Assembly (NCBI GenBank): GCA_034008185.1
Contig: CM067084.1
Coordinates: 40,561,099-40,625,098, forward strand
Length of the DNA stretch: 64,000 bases
Source of the DNA: Gorsachius magnificus
Lineage: Eukaryota > Chordata > Aves > Pelecaniformes > Ardeidae
Direction: 5' to 3'
A program made the translations under genes and the position numbers. Of this stretch, positions 27,801 through 39,000 are shown piece by piece (positions within the stretch are counted from its first letter, which is position 1; every line of letters starts with the position of its first letter). The notes below the pieces were generated by a model that saw only the letters and a program-made list of their open reading frames with translations, was not told the origin of the DNA and did no database searches.

Positions 27801-30800
27801 ACGAATGTTTGTATGTCAAAACACATTGCTGTGTTGAATCCTTTTCATGGAAGTTTCAAAAAAGTTTTTGATGGGAGCATTTCAGGGCCCACATCCACTC
27901 TCTCATAATGAACGTACACACAGAAACATAATAGGACATTTTTATTTAAAATAGATAATCAGGCACAATTACAGGTTGCAAGAAAATCATATGAGATCAT
28001 TCAGATCTTCCACTGTAGAAAAGAAACCTGTTGGATCTGTTTGGTGACAAGTTTGAGATGTCTTTTGCTCTGCAGCAGAAAAACAGTCTGTTTGATGATA
28101 AGTTTATCACTGTGCAGCCAGATGTATTTCTTATGCCAACTTCTAACAGTAGCTTAGAACTACCTTGCTGTCATGGATCAACAAATTAATTTTTTTATCA
28201 TGACTCCTGTAAGGCCGGTGATGATAGGATTAACATAATGTAACACACCTACTTATGCTCTATTCTCTTTCTGTAACAGAAATTTGAGGGCTCTGTCTGT
28301 AATGTAGCCCTCCGTAAGGTTTATAGCAGGCAGTGAGTTGAAAATTTTCCTCCTTCCCTAAAGGAGTAAGCACACTTTGTATATTTGTGTGTGTAAGTCT
28401 GGATACCTGCATTATCCAGAGTGTCCGTGTCTGGATACTGATATGGTATATGTGTCATGCCATGGCTTCTTGTCGCAGTCTGTGAATGTCTGGTCAGTTT
28501 TAGCCAAGGTAAGAAAGGAAGTTGTCTTAATGACATGACATTCTTACAAGTTGTGTAAACAGAGGTTGCTAGAGAATTTATTAAAGCTTCCAGTGAAACA
28601 GAGGCTTTACAGTGCATTCATTTTATACTGTATACTGGAAGCCAGGTTTTAGACTACCCATTTAGATTGCCTTACCTGGGGGGTATAAACATAATGAAAC
28701 ACTGAGAATAAATAGGGAAAAAAATAAACTCAATAGTTATAGCACTGTGGGGAAGCAGGAAAAAAAAGGCAAGTTGATCCTTATAAATGAACTAAAATAA
28801 AGCAAGATTTTCCCCCCCCCAAGTTTTCCAGGAGTTCCAAAATCTCTCTGGGCAAGATATAGTAGATGCCATCAACGAATGTTATGATGGATACTTTCAA
28901 GAATTACTGGTTGCAATAGGTAACGTAAAAATATTATTTTATACTAGCAGTAATCAATAAGCATCTAGCATGGTATCTCTGATGCATCAGAATATTCTTT
29001 TTCTGATATTTTTATCCACTTTACTCTCTTATATTGTGTAATTAAATTTTCAGAGATTATTAGGAACGAGTATTTGAACTACTTTTCTGTGTTTGCTTAA
29101 ATCTAAAAATGTATTTATGCAGCATTAGATTCTGACTGAGCAGAACTACTATCTGTTCTTCATCTGATAACAAACTTTGTGCGATCAGTCATACCTGCAT
29201 TAACAGCTGATCCTACACATTAAATAAATGGCAGAGTTTTCAGCACTTGAGTGGTATACAGACAAGTTCCAAGCTTTATGTGACTTTGTTCTCTATTTAT
29301 AGAATAACAATAATATTTCTACAAAGACGTCATGTAAGCATATTCACTGATATTTAATAAGCCCTTTGATGCAAGTCATGAGTACCCACCCAAAATAAGT
29401 ACCAGACTTTTAAAATTATAAATATAGTCACGCCTATGAAAACTGGCAGGTTAATTTTAAGCTGAGTCATGGACAGCACTACCCAACTTTATATTTCAAG
29501 GAGCCCAAAGCCAATAGAACAGATTTTATAATAACCTTATGCTTACCTGTTGCAACTTTTCTCTCCTAGTTCTCTGTGTTCGTGACAAGCCTTCCTACTT
29601 TGCTTACAGGCTTTATAATGCAATTCATGTAAGTAGTCTTTCTTCCTCACATATCGTTAAAAAGTAGCTTCCCTATTTTTGTTTGCTTGATAATTCTCAA
29701 ACAAGTACTTACAAATCAGTCCATTTGATCTTTAAGGTGTGATTGTGTGGTTTAAAACTGTTGGTACCTACATAACATTTCAAAGCAGTAGTGCCTAAGC
29801 AGAGGTTAGGATTTAACAGTAAAAGGTTAAGTACCTTGATTCCTTTAAAAAGTATCTGCCCGGTAACTTTGTTGATTTTTTTTTCCAAATTAAAACCTTT
29901 CTTTTCTATGGATTGTACCTCCCCCTGCTGTGCAGAAGTCAAGTGTGCACCTTTCTTACTATGCAATTTTCCTATCTAGTGATTTAGTAAGTATCACTGA
30001 CAAATCATAAACTAGTGTTACATAAAAAAACAGTAATTTCTTGTGGGGGGTCAGAGAGAGAGAGAGAGAGAGAGAGTGTGTGTGTGTGTGTGTGTGACAC
30101 CTACAAATTCTTCCTACTAGAGGTCACTGAAGACAGTTTCTTTTGTTTCATTCATTAGTGACAATAATGAGGCATTATGTTATATAAAAAATAAAGTATA
30201 ATATTTTAAGATAAATCTTTTAAGTGTAATCTTCAGAAGATGGTCATAAAAGCCATCCATGGGTAAAATGTGAAGGATCATCTTAGAGCAGGAATGACAA
30301 AGATGGGATTCAAGCAAGAACCATCGAACAAAACTATTCAGCAACACTTCAACAGGGCCCCAGTATCCTCTGCCAGATGCTGCCACTGCTGCTGTCCCCT
30401 GTTTCAGCTAAAGAAGCCACAGTGGCAGCCAAGAAACAAGGAAAATCCCAGGCGCTGAGAGGAAATGGCAGTATTTTGTCTGAGTGGTCAAAAGAGGGTT
30501 CTGGCACATGACATGAAAAAGGTTTGCCAAAAGTACCAGGAAATACCAGCTATCATGAAAAGTGATGTTTCTCAAAGGTTCTGTCTCAAGACTGCTTTTC
30601 AGGTTAAAACCTTGATTTTTATTTTAAGAAATATCACATGGATAGTTTTCTTCTATGTTACATTCAGATGATATATGTGATGCAGGAAGAAGTTTTTAAT
30701 GATTAAGAATTAATATTTGCATTTTGATTTAATTAATATTTTACTCTATTTCCACAAAGTGTTTTAATGAACACAGATAATTCTCACAAGAAATGCAAGA

Positions 30801-33298
30801 TTTTAAAATAACATCGCTTTTGCAGCCAATTTATGTCCAGATTATACCAAAATTTTTAAGTCCATTTATAATACAATATAGTAAAACCCACACAGGATTC
30901 TAATGCTTGAAATCATAGTCCATAATGGTTTATAAGAATGATTTTAATCTAGCCATCAGATTCTCTATATGCAGATTTTTAACATATCTCATTACTTGTT
31001 TCTTTGAGAACAAGATTTCAGTATCAATGGCTAGTCGATAATATTATGATTTAGCTTCAAACAATCTAAACTGGTTACCAGTCATCCCAGTAAATGTTTT
31101 GATTACTTTTACTGCCACTAGATGTCCCCATTCTCCACACGATTGCAATATGAAAAATTATTTAGAAACACGTTAAAATAAACCACAGTTGAATACCAGC
31201 TACATAAGTTCTAAATCAATAGTTAAAAATCTCATGGAATTCACATTGGGCAGCACTTGTTGTGAAATAGATTATTGGCTTCAGTATAGTTTGAATGGAC
31301 CCCACAACAACAGTCACAACAGCTACCTAGAAACCGAACACCTAAGACTGCTGACAAAAGTTCCTCAGGTTTTTCATATTAAAAATTTCAGTGCAAGGTT
31401 AAAACACTGATATGCAGGGAATTTCTGTTATTCATGAATTCTACTATTTGAGCATGTGAAAACTCTGTAGGATAAAACCTTTGAATGCTTAGACTCCTTT
31501 AAAATCTAGGCTATCTTTATGGGTAGCCTAATTAATTTGCTTATTTATTAAACATTAATATGAGCATGTACAGATAGGCAAACATATTGTCCAACTGTCA
31601 AGTTTCCTCTCATCTTCTTTTCTTTTTAGGACTTTGGGTTTCACAATAAAACAATTATAAGGATTCTCATTGCCAGGAGTGAGATTGACTTGATGAATAT
31701 ACGACAGCGATACAAAGAGAGATATGGGAAATCACTCTTTCATGATATAAAAGTAAGTTTTTACAGACTTTTGCATAAATTCAGCACTGGCACCACACAG
31801 CCTGTGCAAAGCCATACCAGAAAAATACAAAGCGTTAATCTCTATCCAATCACTTGGTTTAAAAAAACCCAACAAAGTATAAAACCAATAGCATATCTTT
31901 TCAGTGCCTCAGGCTGACTTCTGTAAGCAAGCAGTGAATTCTCAACTCACTCTCATTCTATGTGATTTTGTCCCTCCCCAATAGCAAGCAGAGGATATAA
32001 CCAGTGCAGGAGAGTATATGCTGAGGAATAGTTTGCATGAACAGTTTCTGCACTAGTTGATACCAGTTGATACCATCTCCTTTCACCCTGTCCTGCAACA
32101 TTAGGCTGATACCACTTTTGTGCAAAAAACTGAGAAAAATCTGGTTTTATCCTTGCACTTAAGTAGTATTAACCTTCAGAAAAACTATTCTAATTGTACT
32201 CTTGCTCTGTATCTTAAAACAAAACTCTGACACTGCTTAATTGTACAAAATTGCCCAGGTGGCCAAGAAGGCCAATGGCATCCTGGCCTGTATCAGGAAT
32301 AGTGTGACCAGCAGGAGTAGGGAAATGATCGTGCCCCTGTACTCGGTGCTGGTGAGGCCGCACCTCGAATACTGTGTTCAGTTTTGGGCCCCTCACTACA
32401 AGAAAGATGTTGCCTTGCTGGAACAGGTCCAGAGGAGAGCAACCAAGCTGGTGAGGGGTCTGGAACACAAGTCATACGAGGGGCGGCTGAGGGAATTGGG
32501 GTTGTTTAGTCTGGAGAAGAGGAGGCTGAGGGGAGACCTGATCACCCTCTACAACTACCTGACAGGAGGCTGTAGTGAGGTGGGGGTCAGCCTCTTCTCC
32601 CTGGTAACAGACGATAGGACGAGGGGGAATGGCTTGAAGCTGCACCAGGGCAGGTTTAGGCTAGACATTAGGAAAAACTTCTTCACCGAGAGGGTTGTCA
32701 GGCTCTGGAATGGGCTGCCCAGGGAGGTGGTGGAGTCCTCATCCCTGGAGGTATTTAAAAGAAGGATAGATGAGGTGCTTAGGGACATGGTTTAGTGGTG
32801 GGATGGCAGTGCTAGGTTAACAGTTGGACTCAATGATCTTAAAGGTCTTTTCCAACCGAGGTGATTCTATGATTCTATGATTCTAAAAATGACTCTTGCT
32901 AAGATACTTTACCTTTTTTATGTTGCTATAATCCAACTGTAAGATGTGCCGTAACTAAGAAATTGTTTGTGATTTTTTTGGTATTGAACTTGAGAAGTAT
33001 TAAACAGGATTGATCCAACCTTTCAATGGTAGATTGTTTCTAGGTGCCCAAGCAACCAAAGCCCAAGGCATGAATTAAAAAAACCTTGGCCTAGAATCCT
33101 TATGAAAACACTATAGTATTTTAGAAAACCTTACAACATCAGTCTAGTCCTTGTCACACACCAAGAGAAGAAAAATTAAGAAAACATACGGTCACAGAAA
33201 TGTTGATTTTTTTTGTTTGTTTCTTGCAGCATTTTGCTTCAGGGCATTATGAGAGTGCTTTACTTGCTATCTGTGCTGGCGATGCTGAAGATTATTAA
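835..33298 (+). CDS. ANXA10: Annexin A10, complete gene, 12 coding exons
   Basis: Annexins are cytosolic proteins that bind acidic phospholipid membranes; A10 is an atypical, largely stomach-associated member in mammals. Joining exons 835-852, 14421-14502, 16792-16886, 21128-21241, 22407-22497, 23156-23235, 27109-27162, 27289-27382, 28824-28919, 29570-29628, 31630-31752 and 33230-33298 gives 975 bases, 324 residues plus stop, with every intron flanked by GT and AG. The four annexin repeats fall at about residues 18-89, 90-161, 173-245 and 248-320. Diagnostic stretches include [37 protein letters not shown] and the C-terminus [12 protein letters not shown], which I recognise as A10 rather than another annexin. 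Type II calcium loops (GxGT) are not intact: repeat 2 reads GVDT at residues 104-107. The reading frame is undamaged. The gene points the same way as the TRIM-like gene 2.2 kb downstream. Confidence 0.95.
3026..3591. mobile_element. Solo LTR of an avian endogenous retrovirus
   Basis: A 566-base element starting TGTCATGGTTT and ending AAACCAGGACA, an imperfect terminal inverted repeat with TG...CA ends as in retroviral LTRs. The GC-rich early block, the purine stretch and the AT-rich middle match a common avian LTR type as I remember it. Flanking five-base words AGATA and ACATA agree at four of five positions, compatible with an aged target-site duplication. No internal retroviral gene lies nearby, so it is a solo LTR. 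The ORFs inside it are not genes. Confidence 0.75.
3748..3788. repeat. Two-copy tandem duplication, 23-bp period
   Basis: The 18-base word starting GTTATATATGAACAACTG occurs at 3748-3765 and again at 3771-3788 with a five-base spacer. It is a small local duplication with no evident function. Confidence 0.8.
6838..7330 (-). mobile_element. Degenerate CR1 LINE fragment, antisense
   Basis: Read on the minus strand this matches the CR1 3' region: the phrases corresponding to the RT-downstream ORF end and the GGTTGGACTAGATGACC-like block appear in diverged form on the plus strand as GGTCATCTAGCCTAACCTCC near 6864. Blocks such as CTTCACATCCAGCC and the CTTCTCCAGGCTAA word near 7180 are typical of old CR1. 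All frames are broken. Confidence 0.7.
13200..13401 (+). mobile_element. CR1 LINE 3' end, sense
   Basis: About 200 bases of the 3' terminus of a CR1 element: ACTGGAACAGGCTGCCCAGG, GGGGTTGGACTAGATGATCT and the terminal repeat TTCTGTGATTCTGTGATT. It is 5'-truncated, as usual for CR1, and sits in ANXA10 intron 1 about 1 kb upstream of exon 2. Confidence 0.9.
14421..14502 (+). CDS. ANXA10: ANXA10 coding exon 2
   Basis: Residues 7-33 and the first base of codon 34, including [16 protein letters not shown]. The acceptor is CTTTAGCAG. The only workable donor is GTTAGA at 14503, weak at +3/+4, yet it gives exactly the right phase and length into exon 3. Confidence 0.9.
16792..16886 (+). CDS. ANXA10: ANXA10 coding exon 3
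   Basis: Completes codon 34 and runs to residue 65 in annexin repeat 1, with [18 protein letters not shown]. Acceptor CCTTTACAG, donor GTACGA. The canonical GxGT loop of repeat 1 is not present here. Confidence 0.92.
21128..21241 (+). CDS. ANXA10: ANXA10 coding exon 4
   Basis: Residues 66-103, phase 0 at both ends, covering the end of repeat 1 and the linker into repeat 2 ([20 protein letters not shown]). Acceptor TTTTCAAG, donor GTACTT. Confidence 0.95.
22407..22497 (+). CDS. ANXA10: ANXA10 coding exon 5
   Basis: Residues 104-134 of repeat 2, beginning [16 protein letters not shown]. The calcium-loop word is GVDT, so the last glycine of GxGT is replaced by aspartate. Acceptor CCACACAG, donor GTAATG. 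Confidence 0.94.
22498..23155 (+). other. ANXA10 intron 5 with a GC-rich block
   Basis: Intron whose middle (about 22820-23010) is far richer in G and C than its surroundings. ORFs in the block have no splice support and no domain. Confidence 0.6.
23156..23235 (+). CDS. ANXA10: ANXA10 coding exon 6
   Basis: Residues 134-160: [19 protein letters not shown] and the end of repeat 2. Acceptor AACCTAG, donor GTACTG. Confidence 0.94.
25918..27069 (+). mobile_element. CR1 LINE, 5'-truncated, with reverse-transcriptase remnants
   Basis: About 1.15 kb of CR1 ORF2 and 3' tail. Early part encodes [14 protein letters not shown] and a SGVPQG-like word of reverse transcriptase; the FADD catalytic motif (FADDTKLS) is present near 26165 but in a different frame, so ORF2 is broken by indels. 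The last 192 codons (26392-26970) are open and include [13 protein letters not shown] and [14 protein letters not shown]. The 3' end has the ATTCTATG repeat at about 27040-27068. It lies in ANXA10 intron 6 in the gene's own orientation and ends about 40 bases before exon 7. Confidence 0.92.
27109..27162 (+). CDS. ANXA10: ANXA10 coding exon 7
   Basis: Residues 161-178 ([18 protein letters not shown]), the 18-residue linker between repeats 2 and 3, phase 0 at both ends. Acceptor TTTTCCCCTCAG, donor GTAAAT. Confidence 0.94.
27289..27382 (+). CDS. ANXA10: ANXA10 coding exon 8
   Basis: Residues 179-209 plus one base, with [20 protein letters not shown] in repeat 3. Acceptor TATACTAG, donor GTAATC at 27383. 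Confidence 0.94.
28824..28919 (+). CDS. ANXA10: ANXA10 coding exon 9
   Basis: Residues 210-241 plus one base: [20 protein letters not shown] and the end of repeat 3. The acceptor follows a C-rich tract (CCCCCCAAG); donor GTAACG. Confidence 0.94.
29570..29628 (+). CDS. ANXA10: ANXA10 coding exon 10
   Basis: Residues 242-261: [20 protein letters not shown], entering repeat 4. Acceptor TCTCCTAG, donor GTAAGT. Confidence 0.94.
30052..30096. repeat. Composite microsatellite (GA)n(TG)n
   Basis: About 12 GA units followed directly by about 10 TG units, inside ANXA10 intron 10. Simple repeat. Confidence 0.95.
31630..31752 (+). CDS. ANXA10: ANXA10 coding exon 11
   Basis: Residues 262-302 in repeat 4, including [20 protein letters not shown] and [15 protein letters not shown]. 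Acceptor CTTTTTAG, donor GTAAGT. Confidence 0.95.
32241..32888 (+). mobile_element. CR1 LINE 3' fragment, sense
   Basis: About 640 bases of CR1 ORF2 C-terminus and 3' tail in ANXA10 intron 11. The open stretch 32241-32795 contains [18 protein letters not shown] and [17 protein letters not shown], homologous to the CR1 at 26392-26970 but clearly a different subfamily copy. It ends in GATTCTATGATTCTATGATT. Confidence 0.92.
33230..33298 (+). CDS. ANXA10: ANXA10 coding exon 12 and stop
   Basis: Residues 303-324, [20 protein letters not shown] then DY and TAA at 33296-33298. Acceptor TTTCTTGCAG. The end is identical in form to the known A10 C-terminus. Confidence 0.96.
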   Translation, partial: HFASGHYESALLAICAGDAEDY

Positions 33299-34880
33299 AG
33301 AAGACGAAGAACTTTGAAGGCTGTGTAAATCTATTTTAAATAGAAATTGAAGCTATACACAATACACTAAGAGATACCTATTCTGCATAAAAGAACAGAA
33401 AAATCAGTGCTATACGTTTGCTAATATTAAATCTTTCTTGAGACAGAAAAAAATGTTGGCAGGAATATGGTTTTACCCCTAGTTCTAATTAATATTTCTG
33501 TTTCTATGATTAATGTAAATTAACGAAGCAAATAGTAAAATAACTCCACGTAAGCATATGTTTATCACTTAGTCTCGCAGCATCCCAAACATTAGACAAT
33601 AGGCTCTGGAAGAACCTATTCATTTCCACACTGGAAAGAAAAAATGCTCTGCTTTATTTACTTTTAGCAGCATAATTTCTTCCTTTGAGAATTTTTTTTC
33701 TTTTCTTTCCCACTTTTTATACCTCATATTTTATGCTCTCAAACATTATTTAGTTACTATCAAACTAAGCACCTGCCGCAATCTATTACCAGTCACTCAC
33801 CAAAGAGTGCTTTTCTATTCTCTTTCATTTAGCCAACATACTTGATAGCATGTCCCTTTTCCCGTTAGAAACGAAAGAAAAAATAGAATGAAGTGTCCCA
33901 AACCATTCTTGATTTAGTTCCACTCACCAGAAACCCCTGGAACACAAAGCATTACATAGCTTTAAGCAGAGAAGTTCCAGAGTGTTAAACTCTGAAATTC
34001 CATTTGCGCCTTTCTCATTTTAATCATTAATTGAATATTGACCTTCAGAGCAGTGAGGACTCCCCAGAGGGTGTAATCCAGGAGTTGACTCGTAGTAGGT
34101 AACACCGCACCTCCAGATGAGGCTGAAGGATGCAGCGCTCCTCAGAATACCAGCAAAGGCACTCTGACCACGTCTGGTGACAACTTGTACCGCAATGATG
34201 AGAGGTGGCAGAGCCTGGCCTCGAGTCCTTGTCCCACAGGAAAATGTGACGCTGCTTTTAAATATCCCAAGTCTACCCAGCGCAGCCTATCGATGAGCCT
34301 TGCCAGTCCGTGCGTATGCACCTTCTGTCAGCCTCTTATGTAAAGAGACATAAGTAAAGGAAAATGCAGCAATATTCGCTAAAATAACTGCCCTTTGTTT
34401 TTCTCCTGCAGCTACAAGGTTTCCAACTTGACACCAGGCATTTGATTTTTTTTTTAATAGGTACTTTCTGCAAGTATAGCTCAGTACGACTGAATGAAGC
34501 ACTACTAAAATAATATAAATACCTGTTTGATTTTATGCCATTTGCACCTGTCCATTCCGCAAAAAATGTTATTTTCAGTGTATCTTGCTTTTTTGCAATT
34601 ACTGGCTTCATGTTACAAATCTATTGATTTACAATAAACTTAAAATTTGCGTTGAGTCCCTCTTGAGTTTGACAGGCTTCAAAATATTTCAGGTGACTAA
34701 CATAATTACTAAGCCAGAACTTTGGAGGGAACAGCCTTGGGAGGAAAAATAAACTATGAACAAAAATGAGAATGAGATGAGCACTATCCCAATCAGTCAG
34801 CATTAACAAAATCCTAAGCTTATGTTCTATTAAGATTTTGCAACTGTAGTTAGAGGTAGCTAACAAGAGCCGTACCTCAG
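33299..34880. other. ANXA10 3' UTR and intergenic stretch
   Basis: AT-rich sequence between the annexin stop and the CpG island. Candidate polyadenylation signals are ATTAAA at 33426-33431 and AATAAA at 34633-34638. I see no coding exon. Confidence 0.55.
33426..33431 (+). terminator. ANXA10: Candidate poly(A) signal of ANXA10
   Basis: ATTAAA variant about 130 bases after the stop, with T-rich sequence downstream. An AATAAA at 34633 is a more distal alternative. Confidence 0.35.
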
Positions 34881-35375
34881 CACCGCGGAGTTACTTCGCT
34901 TTAACTCTGTATACGTGCAGGCGGGAAGAAGGACACCCCTCTCAACCGCAAGCGCCGTGGTTCCGCAGGCCGGGGCGCCGAGGCCCGCCCGGCCCGCAGC
35001 CTGGCCCCCTGCCAACCGGCAGCGCGCGGGAATTCCGCTGAGAGCCTGTGACAAAATGGCGGCGGCGGCAGCGCTAGGGCCCGGCAGCCGTCCCGGAGCG
35101 CAGCGCAGCGCAGCGCCTCACACGCCGGGCAGGGGGCGGGCCCCCCCCCCCCCCCCCCCCCGGGGCCCCCCGTCTGCTCTGACTGGGAAGCGGCGGTGTC
35201 GATCTCGCGCCTGCCCCAATCGCCACCGCGTCGCTCCGTGCCCCTCCCTCCGCTGCCGGGTTCCACTTCCTGGGAAGTTGGCGGTTGGAGTTCGGAGCGT
35301 GTAGGGGCTTCGGCTCCGTCGCCGTGGCCCGCTGTCCCTCGGCGGCGGGGCTCGCTGCCGCCGACTTGGAGGAGC

Positions 35376-35483
35376 GGGGCAGCGGGACGATCTGGGGGCG
35401 CCCGGCCGGACCGCTTGCGAGCCCGGCCCGGGGCAGCGGGACGAGCCGGGGGCGCCCAGCCGGCCCGCCTGCGAGCCGGGACA
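35376..35483. repeat. Imperfect two-copy tandem repeat, 54-bp period
   Basis: The word GGGGCAGCGGGACGA recurs at 35376 and 35430, followed in both by GGGGGCGCCC and GCGAGCC. A third partial copy (GGGACAGCGGGAG) starts near 35478. It lies in the probable 5' UTR or proximal promoter of the TRIM-like gene. Confidence 0.75.
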
Positions 35484-35523
35484 GCGGGAGCGGCGGTCCC
35501 GGCCGCCCGCCTGCCTGTCGCAG

Positions 35524-36060
35524 ATGGAGGCCAGCCTGACGTGCGCCGTGTGCCTGTCCCTCTTCGAGGAGCCAGTGACGCTGCCGCTCTGCTCACACAA
35601 CTTCTGCCGGGACTGCGTGCTGGAGTGCCGGCCCGGCCGGGCCGCCCCCGGGGCCAGGGGCGGCCCGGGGGGGCCGGGGCCGGGGCCGGGCGCTGGCGGC
35701 GGCGCGGCCGGCGCCCGGGTGTCGTGCCCGCTGTGCAGGAAGCTCTGCCCACTGCCCCGCGGCGGCGCCGCTGCGCTGCCCGTCAACACCACCCTGGCGG
35801 AGGTGGTCAAGCTCTACCGGTCTGGCATGGCAGGGTCGGCCAGGGCGGGGGAGGCGGAGCAGGGGCAGGGGCAGGGGCAGGGGCCTGGCCTGCTCTCCCC
35901 TCTGGCCCTCGGGGGAAGCTGTCAGAAGCACCCGAGCCGGCTGGTGCAGCTCTACTGCCGGATGTGCCGCCAGGCAGGATGCGGGCAGTGCGTCTCTGAG
36001 GAGCACCAAGGCATCTTCCACTCTGTCAACCTCATAGACACTGTGTACCAGGAGGAAAAA
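35524..36060 (+). CDS. TRIM-like exon 1: RING finger and B-box 2
   Basis: Residues 1-179, starting MEASLTCAVCLSLFEEPVTL and ending VYQEEK before donor GTAAGC. The start is the first ATG directly ahead of the RING, as in most TRIM proteins. The full RING and B-box ligand sets are present. Confidence 0.88.
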
Positions 36061-39000
36061 GTAAGCGCCAGGGTTCTGGCTGGGAGGTCGGGCTGTCCCA
36101 CAGGGGATCCCGCCGGCCCCGGGTTGCTTTTACTGGGAAATACAGGAGAAAAACACAGTGTGGTGGACAGGCGAGAGGCAGCGGGGGAGTATGCTGCTTT
36201 GACTGGGAGTCAGGATTTGTTTGTGGACTACGGGGCTGTGCCTTCCCCTGCTGCCGTCAGACTTCATCCACCACATACAGGGGACCAGGCGATATTACAA
36301 TATCAACAGATCTCGACCCAACTTACCAAAGCACCTGAAGAGTTGGGTTTTGGTTGGGGTTTTTTTTGATAGACTTGCACTCTTTGCTGAAAAAACATAC
36401 TGACGCTAAGAGTTTATTGCATGTCTGGATCCAGTTTTTCCAAGTTCAGGAAGATGCTGGTCCTACTAACAAAAAAAACCAAACCACCCATAGATAGTAT
36501 CTTATAGTCTCTCTGAGCTGACATGGGTAATTTGGGTCATAGAGCATTACATATTTAGAAATAGGTGGTTTAGGTAAGTATTAATTTAATAAATTCAAAA
36601 CCAAAATGTGTTCCTGTTTGCATGAAGAAAGCAACTGCCTGGCCTAATGGTTGGCTTGTTGTAGTGGTAATAGATGTGGGGTTTGCCAAAATAGCTACCG
36701 TTTAGGTAGAATGAGCTTTTCATGCCCTATGTGAATTGGGTGCAGGATGACACATCATACGACATTTCTGCTGTGCAGTTACCAAAACAACTGCAGGGCA
36801 GTGATGAAGAGTATAGGTATAAAGTTTAAGTACTGATTATTCTTTAAGCCAAAAGTTGCTTTTGCACTGATTTCCCTCCTGCCTCTCCCATCACCAATTG
36901 TGTGTCCATCAGGAAACCAGGGGAAAACAGTCTTTGCACTAGATTTTCTGTGTAAAACTCGGTGATAATGTAGTGAGGTAAAGGAGGAAAAACGGTGACA
37001 ATCTTCATTTAAAACCAAACAGAAATATCTCAGTTATGGACTGCTTTGTATTTTATCAGTGTGAGACATAAAAAAAAAAAAAAAAAAAAAAAAGTATCAT
37101 AGAGCTGCTTGTCAAACTGGAATAACAGCATTACAATTTACATAGTGATAGGTGTGTGTGTGAGGGGAGAGGTTAAAAAAAAAGGCTGAGGGAAACACTG
37201 TTTTAACTATAAAGTAATGCTGTATCCATTCTGGCAATATGCATTGTAGGTGAGCCTAAAAACATGAGTTTGAGAGAAATGGCAAAAGAAAGTTTGTGTA
37301 CTGATCCAGAAAAGCATTCAGTGTTATTAAGGGATGTTTTGAACCACCACCTTTGTTTAATATGTTGTACAGAACATCCCATAATGTGATTCTAGATAAC
37401 CACTGAAATGTATTTTATGGAGTGGATAAAGTCATAACAAGTGTTCCAATTGTCTTGCAGTTAACCTTCTTCAGCAGTCTGAAAAAACTGAGAATAATAA
37501 ATGAGAAGCTGGTGAACGAAATCTCAGGTCAACCGAATGATACAGATGTGAGTTACAGAAGCTGGATATTTTTTTTGTGTGTGTGTGTATATATATATAT
37601 ATGTCTTTTTTTCTCTTCTCACAATAGGTTAATCACAACATGGAGCATACTGGTGCTTCTTGTGGCCCAGATGTACTCTGAGCTTACTTAGAGATGTGAC
37701 TCCTCCACGTAGATGTTGCTACTGCATTTTCATCTTTTTATGTTCTCATACTTCTAGATGGTGCTGAACAACGATGCAGAGATAATTGCACTGGAATTTG
37801 GAGAAATTTTCAAAACTCTGGAAATGAAGAAACGGCAATTGCTAGAATTAAAAAAAGATTTGGAAGAAAATGAAGGAAACTCACAAGAAGACCATTGAGA
37901 ATTTTTTGAAGGATTGTGAAAAGCTTGTCCATGAGTGTGATCCTCAGCGTTTCCTGGAGGTGATGGCCTTTTTGTTATTATTTGGTATCAGTTGTATAAT
38001 GAACATGAGATCTCATATAGAGCCTGCTATATTGTGTATTATGGTAATGTCTGAATCGGGAAGAACAAATTCAGCAAATGAAAAATACAGACAAAAATTA
38101 TTTAACAGTTCCTACTTTTTTTTTTTATAACTGCTTTTCGTTTTAGGAAAGTTTGAAAAGCTTTCTTTGCAATTTATCAATGATATTTAGTGAATTCAGT
38201 AGGTGCTTATTCACTGAAAACTAATGAAATTAATATAGACTGTATAGCTGTTGCTGTAACACTTGCTATATTATGCTACTAGCTGTGAAAGTAAGCTGCT
38301 TTGGTGCTGGGTTGGGAGCTGTTTACTAGTACTGCCTTCAAAATTGTCTCACGTCTTTGCTTTTTCATATTTATTTTCAAATGTTTTGTGTATTAAGCAC
38401 TTCCATTGCATTTTTAAACTTGGAAGGCATTAAAAATGCTTTTTGGGGAAAGAGTGGAGCCAGAACCAATAAGCTGTCTGTGCTGCACAGTGAAGTACCA
38501 TGTTGGGATACCTGAGCTGTGGTGATTTTACAGATTTTTAAAACTTGCTGTAAACTTTGCAGCGAGGTGTGCAATGGAGATAAATCCGCCTATTGAAAGC
38601 TAGCTTAGGTACTTCTGATATACACTGTACTACATAGTATGTACACTTCTGTGTATGATACCCTGAAAGTCTTCCTTGTAGTGTTTAAGGGAACTGTGGA
38701 GAAAACCCTTGTTTGTGATTTAGGCATAAATGCTGGAGGAATGCAAGACAGAAGCTTAATCTTCACTGTTACCTAAACTAGTGTAGTCATTTTCATCTTG
38801 TTTATGTCAACACTGCAGCTGCAGTTACATGGAATTTAGGCAGATGGTGGATATGGGGTAAAGTGCTTAAATAACTATGGAATTTTGTGTTTACTTTAAC
38901 TTCAAGGCTTAAGCTTTCCTAAGCAACCGCAGCATATTGCTGTTTTCTGCAGTGGGTCTTTTTGCTGCCTTCAGATAAACGAGAAGTTAAGGAAGTACTT

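Larger units (their letters stand above)
34900..36060 (+). promoter_or_regulatory. CpG island, promoter region of the TRIM-like gene
   Basis: Abrupt rise in GC and CpG density from about 34.9 kb through the end of the first TRIM-like exon, in otherwise AT-rich DNA. It includes a 21-base C run at 35141-35161 and an imperfect 54-bp tandem duplication at about 35376-35483. No TATA box is apparent, as expected of a CpG-island promoter. The long ORFs on both strands here result from GC composition. Confidence 0.8.

Noticed and set aside
34901..35999. Long ORFs on both strands in the CpG island (up to 283 codons)
   Set aside because: They follow from high GC content, are low-complexity Pro/Arg/Ala/Gly, overlap the RING exon in other frames, and have no domain.
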